Source: CAVZLD01 sp964522605 | GTDB lineage: Bacteria > Planctomycetota > Planctomycetia > Pirellulales > Pirellulaceae | Direction of reading: 5' to 3' | Assembly (NCBI GenBank): GCA_964522605.1 | Contig: CAZFWV010000436.1 | Coordinates: forward strand, 1-5,389 | Length of the DNA stretch: 5,389 nucleotides | In this document: piece by piece, positions 1-5,389 of the stretch | How the letters are laid out: each line of letters opens with the position of its first letter | How positions within the stretch are numbered: position 1 is the stretch's first letter | Program-made: the position numbers and the translations under genes | Notes under the pieces: model-generated | The model's input: the letters and a program-made list of their open reading frames with translations, nothing else | The model's database searches: none | What the model was told of the DNA's origin: nothing

Positions 1-224
1 GGTTGAAGTCCCTGTTGGACGGTCGGAGGGGAATCGGAGATTGACGAACAAGGAGCTCCGATTGTTGAGGGCCGTGGCAAGGGCAAGAGGAGCCGGAGAT
101 TGACGAACAAGGAGTTCCGAGTGTTGAGGGGAAGACAGATTTTGGATTGGCGGTTGGAGAACGGCGAGGGATGACGAGTTTCGGCGAATCTCCCCCGGCC
201 CACTGGTCGCTGCCCCTCAACAAT
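1..224 (+). repeat. Composite palindromic repeat, copy 1 (right arm missing)
   Basis: This non-coding stretch aligns with 1730-1947 in the same orientation. Both begin GGTTGAA-TCCCTGTTGGAC, share the 20-base block at 133-152 and 1855-1874, and continue through a GTTTCGGCG-type segment to CCTCAACAAT or CTTCAACAAT. Copy 1 carries two versions of a 36-base core (36-71 and 95-130). Its inverted counterpart survives only as CCCCTCAACA at 213-222, which pairs with 122-131 across an 81-base loop. From 225 the sequence no longer matches copy 2, and the stop codon of the minus-strand gene lies 12 bases further on. The repeat may extend left of the window. It resembles a REP/BIME-like or MITE-like dispersed repeat, but no family name can be given from sequence alone. 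Confidence 0.85.
35..130 (+). repeat. Tandem 59-bp units inside repeat copy 1
   Basis: The core beginning CGGAGATTGACGAACAAGGAG occurs at 35 and again at 94, a period of 59 bases. The two 36-base cores (36-71 and 95-130) differ only at CTCC versus TTCC and ATTG versus GTG-type positions. The spacer between them reads GCC-TGGCAAGGGCAAGAGGA and is also kept in copy 2. In copy 2 the first core has lost 11 bases (AAGGAGCTCCG in copy 1), leaving GACGAACATTGTTGAGGG at 1776-1793. The repeat therefore seems to be built from a duplicable unit that decays or grows by unit-level changes. Confidence 0.8.
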
Positions 225-236
225 TTGAAACGGGTT

Positions 237-1550
237 CTACTCGGTTCGGTCGGATCGACCCGCTGCGTCGTGGTCGGCTTCTCCCTCTTGTTCCTCGACC
301 GATTCCTCGTCAGGTTCTTCTTCCGTTTCTTCCTCCACATACTCGGCCGCCATCCAGGCTAGCCGTCCCAGGAGTCGGCAGCAGACGATCACGAGATAGC
401 AAGCGACCGCGGCCAGGTAGACGCGCAGCGCGAGGGGACCGACAAGTCGCAGAACCAGCGCGGGAATGGCCAACAGTACCGTAACCCCGAACATTTCAAA
501 ATAAAAGGTCGACCACGCATGCGAAATCTGCTTGAGGCTCGCCCGAATTGACGGCGACCAGGGGATAAACGGCGAATCCGCTTCCAGCATCGACAGAAAG
601 ACGACGGGCCAAAGGAGCGGCGTCAACAGCATGCCGGTCCAGAGCGGAATGCCTAGCGGGCGCAAGAGGCTGACCGTCAGCATTCCGGGGAGAGAGCTAA
701 CGGCTAAGCTGTTGACGAAGAACAGTAGAGCTCGGCCGCGATCCAGCAGATCGGATCCCGGCCAGTAGGGAATTCGATCCTGTCCATCCGCCGTGAATTC
801 GATAATCGCCAGCAGCGGCGGCAGGCAGAACCCAGCAATCACTGCCGCAAAGAAGATCGCGATAATCGTCGTGAAGACGGCCAGAATCGCCTCGAGCGAC
901 AGAACGCGCGTCATCGAGTTGATCAGGTCGACAAGCGTCAAAAGGACAACGACGCCAATCGTCGCACCGATCCACACGGGGATCACGGGCGGTTGAAAAG
1001 GAAACGTGAAGACACCGGAGACCAACGGTTTCAGCGGCGGTTTCGACTCCTCCTCCGCACGGGCGCGCACATATTCTTCCGCTTCCTTCATCAACTGATC
1101 AGCAATCCGTTTGCGCGTTTCTTGGATTGCAGAGGGTGGCTCATCCAACACGATGTCACTCGCGTCGACCGGCTGAAAACGAGGCGGTTCCGGCGGGGGT
1201 GGGGGAACCACCGTCAGATTGCCGCAATCGGGACAGCTCACCTGGGATCCAACTTCTTCGCGGGACGCATCGAGCAGTGTCGAGCAGGTGCTGCAGGGGA
1301 ACGTAATCCGCCGCTCGGGGTCCACCCGTCGCGCCGGCTCATCGACTGCGCTCAACTGGTACTCGTCCCCCGTAAACCGCGGCTGAAACTTTGCCGGAGG
1401 GGGTGGCGGAGGTGGGACGCGATTGCGAGACGAGCAGTCAGGACAGACAATTTCCTGTCCGACCTGCGAGCGATGCGCGTAACTGCGTGTACCGCAGACT
1501 CCGCAGACGACCGGGATGTCTGGACCGCGCGCTTCCTTGGGCTCTGACAT
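237..1550 (-). CDS. Double zinc-ribbon, six-helix membrane protein of unknown function
   Basis: This 437-residue protein is not recognised as a named family. Two CxxC-x16-CxxC zinc ribbons lie at residues 16-39 (C16, C19, C36, C39) and 86-109 (C86, C89, C106, C109). Each is followed by a proline run and an FQP motif (55-57 and 125-127), so the module is an internal tandem duplication. A charged, probably helical stretch (about 143-168) precedes six predicted membrane helices (about 191-213, 217-241, 273-296, 303-322, 349-371, 373-392). A loop motif SMLEADSPFIPWS (320-332) looks conserved in style. The tail from 403 is strongly acidic. There is no signal peptide; the ribbons are probably cytoplasmic. 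The ATG start is supported by AAAGGTGG (1562-1555) four bases upstream, and the stop is TAG. It is divergent from the permease gene and flanked by two repeat copies. Gene call is firm; function is unknown, possibly an envelope protein with metal-binding or protein-binding ribbons. Confidence 0.9.
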   Translation of the reverse strand: MSEPKEARGPDIPVVCGVCGTRSYAHRSQVGQEIVCPDCSSRNRVPPPPPPPAKFQPRFTGDEYQLSAVDEPARRVDPERRITFPCSTCSTLLDASREEVGSQVSCPDCGNLTVVPPPPPEPPRFQPVDASDIVLDEPPSAIQETRKRIADQLMKEAEEYVRARAEEESKPPLKPLVSGVFTFPFQPPVIPVWIGATIGVVVLLTLVDLINSMTRVLSLEAILAVFTTIIAIFFAAVIAGFCLPPLLAIIEFTADGQDRIPYWPGSDLLDRGRALLFFVNSLAVSSLPGMLTVSLLRPLGIPLWTGMLLTPLLWPVVFLSMLEADSPFIPWSPSIRASLKQISHAWSTFYFEMFGVTVLLAIPALVLRLVGPLALRVYLAAVACYLVIVCCRLLGRLAWMAAEYVEEETEEEPDEESVEEQEGEADHDAAGRSDRTE

Positions 1551-1609
1551 CAGGCCACCTTTCCCGTACCCGCTGATGGCGCAAACAATCGGAAACGACT
1601 CACGCGCCC

Positions 1610-1638
1610 ATCCTATCCCCCGCGGACAAGACAGGCAA
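1610..1638 (-). promoter_or_regulatory. Candidate sigma70-type promoter for the zinc-ribbon gene
   Basis: Reading the minus strand, TTGCCT (1638-1633) and TAGGAT (1615-1610) each match 4 of 6 consensus bases and are separated by 17 bases. They would start transcription about 50 bases before the ATG at 1550. Such weak matches are common by chance, so this is a suggestion only. Confidence 0.28.
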
Positions 1639-1729
1639 ACCCGGGCCGGTCGGCCAGGTCGGCACCGGGTGCATGTCAGCTTCTGCCCAATTGCGCGACC
1701 GTCGGAAAAGTCAACGGGAGAATCGTGGC

Positions 1730-1972
1730 GGTTGAATTCCCTGTTGGACGTTCAGAGGCGGGGGAGCCAGAGGGTGACGAACATTGTTGAGGGCCTTGGC
1801 AAGGGCAAGAGGAATCGGAGATTGACGAACAAGGAGTGCCGATTGTTGAGGGGCAGACAGATTTTGGATTGGCGAGTTGAGAACGGAGAGGAACGGAGAG
1901 TTTCGGCGGATCTGCCCCGGCCCCCTGGCCACTTCCCTTCAACAATCGGCACTCCTTGTTCGTCACTCTCCG
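1730..1972 (+). repeat. Composite palindromic repeat, copy 2 (both arms present)
   Basis: This is the second copy of the repeat at 1-224, in the same orientation and with the full right arm. It contains a decayed first core (1776-1793, 11 bases shorter than in copy 1), the spacer GGCAAGGGCAAGAGGA, an intact core (1817-1852), a central segment, and the inverted core (1936-1971). The central segment includes a tandem decamer GAACGGAGAG (1881-1900) that copy 1 lacks in this form. There is no transposase frame and no credible protein in any frame. The inverted ends suggest a MITE-like or REP-like element, but target-site duplications are not evident, so the mechanism of spread is open. Confidence 0.85.
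1816..1972 (+). repeat. 38-bp inverted repeat with 81-nt loop (long hairpin)
   Basis: Bases 1816-1853 pair with 1935-1972 along 38 positions, with one T/C mismatch (1822 with 1966) and one G/T wobble (1850 with 1938). The loop is 1854-1934. A competing internal helix is possible: GGGGCAGA (1850-1857) is perfectly complementary to TCTGCCCC (1911-1918). Copy 1 has the same loop length with a shortened stem. The arms lack a T-run, so a standard intrinsic terminator is not indicated, but a transcript through it would fold very stably. It lies over 250 bases before the permease start. Confidence 0.9.
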
Positions 1973-2120
1973 GCTCATCCGTGGCTCATCCGCCCCCGGT
2001 CATTCAACGGAGGCTTCGCACAATCTCCAGGTCTCGCTCATTACCTTTCGAATCACAGGTCAAATCCACAGAAGCTGAATTGCACCCGTCGGCACCGCGC
2101 CGGTCGCCGCCGCTGGCCTG

Positions 2121-2148
2121 TTCCCGCGACGGCCGCGAGCACTATACT
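2121..2148 (+). promoter_or_regulatory. Candidate promoter for the permease transcription unit
   Basis: TATACT (2143-2148) is a good -10 match. The best -35 region at normal spacing is weak (TTCCCG, 2121-2126, 16 bases upstream). A start near 2155 would give a leader of about 75 bases before the TTG start at 2229. This is inferred from motif resemblance only. Confidence 0.3.
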
Positions 2149-2217
2149 GGTGACCATCACTTCTCGAGTGATTCCCGCCACATCCTTGGGAACAAGTTTC
2201 CGCATTTGCCATCCGCG

Positions 2218-2231
2218 TAGGACAACCGTTG
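2218..2231 (+). promoter_or_regulatory. Ribosome binding site and TTG start of the permease gene
   Basis: TAGGA (2218-2222) lies six bases before TTG (2229-2231). The frame is closed upstream by TGA at 2169-2171, and no ATG, GTG or other TTG occurs in frame between them. TTG is therefore the first possible start, and starting later would remove the conserved GPVFTRE motif at residues 4-10. Confidence 0.75.
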
Positions 2232-4085
2232 TTTATTGGACCAGTATTCACCCGCGAATTGGTCACGGCACCGCGCCGGGGCCGCTTGTTTCTTTATCGC
2301 ACTCTGTATGCGGGTGTGCTGTTTGGTGTCATGTGCACGGCCTGGTTGGTCTTAACGCAGACGCAAGCGGTTCGGACCGTCGGCGATCTGGCTCATTTCG
2401 GGGCCATTCTGTTCCAGATCCTTGCGCCACTCCAACTGGCAATCGTTGTCTTCTTCGCCGCGTTATCCACCGCGGCCGCCGTATCCCAAGAGAAGGACCG
2501 CAAGACGCTCATCCTGTTGCTGCTGACGCGGCTGAATAACAGCGAACTGGTCCTCGGCAAATTGATGGCGAGCCTGGTTCATGTCATGACCATGCTTCTG
2601 GCCGGTTTGCCGGTCTTTGGACTCATGTTGCTATTTGGAGGGATTTCGCCGCAACAGGTCATTCGAGTCACGCTGGTTACTTTCGTGACGGCGCTCGCGG
2701 CGGGCAGCTTGGGCTCCACGCTTGCTTTGTGGCGTGAAAAGACCTTCCAGACACTCGCCTTAACCGCGTTGGGACTCGTTTTCTGGGTTCTGATCTGTGA
2801 AGCGATCGGATGGGGCATCTTCGGAGCGAACCCGGCCGGGATGGATGCGTCAACCTGGGCGAACATTCTGAGTCCGCTGCGCGCCGTTGCCCTGGCGGCT
2901 CGCCCGGCCGTCGACTTGGCCGCGGACGCCTGGTACCGGAACCCAATCGTGCTCTACTGTCTGCTCGCCAGTCTGCTGACCGTCGCGCTGAACCTGTTGG
3001 CGATCGGGCGAATCCGGATCTGGAATCCATCGCGCGAGGTTCGAACCGCGTCGGCAGCGGAACGAGACGTGCGGTCCAGCATCTGGGGTGCCGAACACGA
3101 TCTGGACCTGGCCGAACAACAGGCACGTGCCGAGCGGGCGCGACAGATGCATGTTGATGCGCGCTCGTCGACGCTGGCCCCAGCGCGACACCGTCAGGTC
3201 TGGCCCAACCCGATCCTTTGGCGAGAAGTCTGCACGTGGGCCTACGGCCGGAAGGTGATTGGAATTCGCTTCGCCTATTTGCTGCTTTTTGGCTGCACGG
3301 TGGCGGCGATTGCCTGGATCCAAGCCGGCCAGTCCACCTACCGGGATCTCCAGGATGTGGGCGGAGCCTTTCCCCCCACCGCACAACCGTCGGTCGTGTT
3401 CTTTGTCCTCAGCCTGGTGATTGTGAATGCCCTGGCCGTCACTTCGATTACGACCGAACGAGATGGCCGATCCTTGGACCTGTTGCTCGTCACCGATCTG
3501 GCGCCCCCTGAGTTTCTGCTGGGAAAGCTCGGCGGGGTGTTCTGGGTCACCAAGGAAATGGTGATTTGCCCGATCTTGCTGTGCGTTTACCTGTGGTGGA
3601 CAGGCGAAATGGTTACGGAGAACTTGGCTTACGCGGCGATCGGCCTTCTGGTCCTGGATCTGTTCGTCGCGATGCTGGGAATCCATTGCGGCATGACATA
3701 CGCAAATTCGCGCGCGGCGATTGGGGTCAGTCTGGGTACGGTCTTCTTCCTGGTACTGGGCATCACGGTTTGCATCCTGATGATGATCTCGTTCAGCGGC
3801 TCGTTCCACGTGCAGCTGGCCCCGTTCCTGGCCTTTATCCTGGGCGGCAGCGTGGGGCTCTACGCATCGCTGGGAATCCGCAATCCTTCCCCGGCGATTC
3901 TCGTCGCCTCACTCTTGTTGCCGTTTGCGACCTTCTATGCGATAACCAGTTACCTGCTGCAACTGCCCCTGGCCGTCTTTCTTGTGACAGCCGGGGCCTA
4001 TTCGTTTACCACCGCGGCCATGATGATTCCCGCGTTGTCGGAATTCGACTTCGCCATGGGGCGCGGTTCAGTCGCCGAGGAATAG
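2229..4085 (+). CDS. ABC-2 type transporter permease, two fused homologous halves
   Basis: This 618-residue integral membrane protein is probably the permease of an ABC exporter; the substrate is unknown. Half 1 opens with GPVFTRE (4-10) and carries a cytoplasmic coupling-type motif at 84-112 (SQEKD, TLILLLLT, LGKL). Half 2 opens with NPILWRE (327-333) and repeats it at 406-434 (TTERDG, LDLLLVT, LGKL). The RE-to-E spacing is almost the same in both (78 and 77 residues). Each motif is followed by several hydrophobic helices, about 12-14 in all. A hydrophilic, Arg/Ala/Glu-rich linker (about 263-325) joins the halves. The E-(K/R)-D-x-(K/R)-(T/S)-L-x-LLL pattern is typical of ABC-2 permeases. No ATPase gene lies in the window, so the partner must be elsewhere, perhaps upstream or unlinked. 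The TTG start is the first possible one; the stop is TAG, ten bases before the next gene. Confidence 0.92.
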   Translation: MFIGPVFTRELVTAPRRGRLFLYRTLYAGVLFGVMCTAWLVLTQTQAVRTVGDLAHFGAILFQILAPLQLAIVVFFAALSTAAAVSQEKDRKTLILLLLTRLNNSELVLGKLMASLVHVMTMLLAGLPVFGLMLLFGGISPQQVIRVTLVTFVTALAAGSLGSTLALWREKTFQTLALTALGLVFWVLICEAIGWGIFGANPAGMDASTWANILSPLRAVALAARPAVDLAADAWYRNPIVLYCLLASLLTVALNLLAIGRIRIWNPSREVRTASAAERDVRSSIWGAEHDLDLAEQQARAERARQMHVDARSSTLAPARHRQVWPNPILWREVCTWAYGRKVIGIRFAYLLLFGCTVAAIAWIQAGQSTYRDLQDVGGAFPPTAQPSVVFFVLSLVIVNALAVTSITTERDGRSLDLLLVTDLAPPEFLLGKLGGVFWVTKEMVICPILLCVYLWWTGEMVTENLAYAAIGLLVLDLFVAMLGIHCGMTYANSRAAIGVSLGTVFFLVLGITVCILMMISFSGSFHVQLAPFLAFILGGSVGLYASLGIRNPSPAILVASLLLPFATFYAITSYLLQLPLAVFLVTAGAYSFTTAAMMIPALSEFDFAMGRGSVAEE

Positions 4086-4095
4086 GCACTCCGTC

Positions 4096-5364
4096 GTGCA
4101 AGCGTTATTGCATTCGCTGCCCCAGCTGGGCGCCATGGTTGTCTTGATGGGACTGTCGGCCTTCTTTTCGGCCAGTGAAGCCGCCCTATTCTCACTGCGA
4201 GCCCCCGAACGAGCCGCCCTTCGCACAGGGAATCGCCGACAACGAACGGCATACCAACTGCTGACCGACCCGGACCGTCTGCTGTCGGCGGTGTTGTTTT
4301 GGAATCTGTTGACCAACATCGTTTACTTCTCGCTTGCGTCCCGCATCGGCCTCCAGTTGAAGAAGTCCCCCGACGCCCCGGCAACAGCCGTCTTCGGCTT
4401 CACGTTCGGCGCCTTGCTGGCGATCATCTTTCTGAGCGAGATGCTGCCGAAGAGTCTCGCCGTCTTGATGGCGCGGTCGCTCGCGGCCATCGTGAGTCTC
4501 CCGCTCTCGCTGGCCGTGCGTCTCGTCGATCCCTTGATGCCCGCCATGCGGTTGATCAACCTGCTGTCGCGCCGCCTGATCTGGCCTTCCTTCCAGCCGG
4601 AGCCCTACCTGGACCTGAATGACCTGGAACGGGCCATCGAGCTGTCCACCACCGACGCGCAATTGATCGACCACGAACGAAACGTCCTAAGGAATGTGGT
4701 TTCGCTTTCCGAGCTGCGCGTCGATGAGTGCATGCGACCACGTTCCCAATTGGTCACGTTCCGTCCCCCTGTCCGTTGGAGCGACGTGCAAGCCCAACCA
4801 CCCCCCAGTGGCTATCTGTTCGTGACCGAGGTCGAGGGCGAGGAGATTGTCTCAGCCGTCGAGTTGCAGACACTCACGGAGATTCCCGAAGATCATCTGG
4901 AGTACTTTACCGAACCGGTAGTCTACGTCCCCTGGTGCGCCACCGTAGCCGACGTTGTCGAGCAGATGGAGGCCAAGGAACGAGACGCCGTGGCTGTCGT
5001 CAACGAACTCGGGGAAACGATCGGAGCAATGACCCGGAAGGATCTGCAGGATGTGGTGTTCACCAACCGATCCAGTCGCAGCGAACGGCTCCTGAATCGG
5101 CTCCCCATTCGACAGCTTAGCGACGGACTGTGGCAGGTCACCGGGATGACCAATCTGCGCGTTCTGGAAGACCACTTCGAACTTGAGCTGCCCGACACTC
5201 CGAGCGTAACCGTGGCCGGTGTTCTGCAGGAGTCGCTCCAGCGACTGCCGGTCGTGGGAGACATTTGTGACTGGGGGAGATTGCAGTTTGAGGTGACCGA
5301 GGTTTTGGAAAATGGGCACGTACTCGTCAACTTAAGGCGGATCGACCGAGAGGAAAAGGAATGA
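4096..5364 (+). CDS. CNNM/DUF21-CBS-CorC_HlyC family membrane protein
   Basis: This 422-residue protein belongs to the hemolysin C/CorC-like family with an N-terminal CNNM (DUF21) membrane domain, linked elsewhere to magnesium or cobalt efflux. Family hallmarks are SAFFSASEAALFSL (21-34), LLTDPDRLLSAVLFWNLLTN (55-74) and SEMLPKS (114-120) in the membrane domain (about 10-160). A CBS pair follows at about 205-322, with the entry motif CMRPRSQLVTF (212-222) and NELGETIGAMTRKDLQDVV (303-321), where most relatives have DE-(Y/F)-G. A CorC_HlyC-type C-terminal domain spans about 342-416 (GLWQVTGMTNL, then the PDTPSVTVAG and LPVVGD segments). Length is typical. GTG at 4096 is the first in-frame start after a TGA at 4024-4026. 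Its Shine-Dalgarno is poor (TAGG, nine bases upstream), so ATG at 4135 or 4147 is possible, although the latter would trim the first helix. Translational coupling to the permease is likely. Transport substrate is not established. Confidence 0.95.
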   Translation: MQALLHSLPQLGAMVVLMGLSAFFSASEAALFSLRAPERAALRTGNRRQRTAYQLLTDPDRLLSAVLFWNLLTNIVYFSLASRIGLQLKKSPDAPATAVFGFTFGALLAIIFLSEMLPKSLAVLMARSLAAIVSLPLSLAVRLVDPLMPAMRLINLLSRRLIWPSFQPEPYLDLNDLERAIELSTTDAQLIDHERNVLRNVVSLSELRVDECMRPRSQLVTFRPPVRWSDVQAQPPPSGYLFVTEVEGEEIVSAVELQTLTEIPEDHLEYFTEPVVYVPWCATVADVVEQMEAKERDAVAVVNELGETIGAMTRKDLQDVVFTNRSSRSERLLNRLPIRQLSDGLWQVTGMTNLRVLEDHFELELPDTPSVTVAGVLQESLQRLPVVGDICDWGRLQFEVTEVLENGHVLVNLRRIDREEKE

Positions 5365-5389
5365 TCGGAGCGGGATTGCTGTTCCTGAT
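5361..5389 (+). CDS. Start of a further gene, cut by the window end
   Basis: ATG at 5361-5363 overlaps the preceding gene's TGA as ATGA, which usually signals translational coupling. A strong purine-rich ribosome site (AGGAAAAGGA, 5351-5360) lies directly upstream. Only MIGAGLLFL is visible, a hydrophobic start fitting a membrane protein. CNNM/CorC-like genes often occur as adjacent pairs, so a second DUF21-CBS protein is a reasonable guess, but nothing here proves it. Confidence 0.7.

Larger units (their letters stand above)
1551..2228. other. Divergent intergenic region (678 bases)
   Basis: This region separates the minus-strand zinc-ribbon gene from the plus-strand permease gene. It holds a candidate promoter for the minus gene (1610-1638), repeat copy 2 (1730-1972), a short direct repeat GGCTCATCCG (1972-1981 and 1983-1992) just outside the palindrome, and a candidate promoter for the permease (around 2121-2148). 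The open frames that cross it are low-complexity or repeat-derived and show no protein domain, so no gene is called. Between 1993 and 2120 nothing recognisable was seen. Confidence 0.75.

Noticed and set aside
35..130. CRISPR array
   Set aside because: There are only two cores per copy, the spacer between them is itself conserved in the other copy, and no cas genes are present.
993..1547. 184-residue plus-strand frame opposite the zinc-ribbon gene
   Set aside because: It is antisense to the real gene. The opposite strand carries intact zinc ribbons and membrane helices with a good ribosome site, whereas this frame is Arg-rich and featureless.
1..1972. Composite transposon with the repeats as ends
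   Set aside because: Neither repeat encodes a transposase, the gene between them is not a typical cargo gene, and no flanking target duplication can be seen.
1816..1972. Intrinsic transcription terminator
   Set aside because: The loop is 81 bases and no T-run follows either arm. It also lies upstream of both divergent genes rather than after one.
1676..1978. 100-residue minus-strand open frame in the same region
   Set aside because: It is the reverse reading of the same palindrome, so it shows TNKECRLL and STIGTPCSS again. That symmetry comes from the inverted repeat, not from a protein.
1516..2220. 234-residue plus-strand open frame across the intergenic region
   Set aside because: It overlaps the start of the zinc-ribbon gene on the other strand, runs through repeat copy 2 and has no domain. 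The TNKECRLL and STIGTPCSS segments are translations of the repeat arms.
2850..3809. 319-residue minus-strand frame opposite the permease
   Set aside because: It is rich in Arg, Gln and Asp without a domain, a typical antisense shadow of a GC-rich membrane protein gene.

Overview
The window looks like planctomycete chromosome. The evidence is indirect: fairly GC-rich sequence, a zinc-ribbon/polyproline membrane protein and an ABC-2 permease with the (N/G)P-x-x-x-RE layout, both styles common in Planctomycetota proteomes, plus long intergenic DNA carrying a palindromic repeat. The phylum assignment is an inference from style, not from a marker gene.

Layout. Positions 1-224 hold one copy of a roughly 220-240 bp composite repeat, cut short at its right end. 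Positions 1550-237 (minus strand) encode a 437-residue protein of unknown function with two tandem zinc ribbons, six predicted membrane helices and an acidic tail. Positions 1551-2228 are a divergent intergenic region. It contains a second, more complete repeat copy (1730-1972, same orientation as the first), which can form a 38-bp stem around an 81-nt loop, and candidate promoters pointing both ways. On the plus strand a TTG-started gene (2229-4085) encodes a 618-residue ABC-2 type permease made of two homologous halves. Ten bases later a GTG-started gene (4096-5364) encodes a CNNM/DUF21-CBS-CorC_HlyC type membrane protein. Its TGA overlaps the ATG of a further gene that runs off the window (from 5361).

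The three plus-strand genes are tightly spaced and probably form one transcription unit with an envelope transport or ion-handling flavour. The permease has no ATPase gene beside it in this window. The minus-strand gene is transcribed away from them. No phage, CRISPR, rRNA or tRNA genes or transposase were seen. The most unusual element is the non-coding palindromic repeat, present twice in direct orientation on either side of the zinc-ribbon gene. I see no clear evidence of a wholly new multi-gene system.
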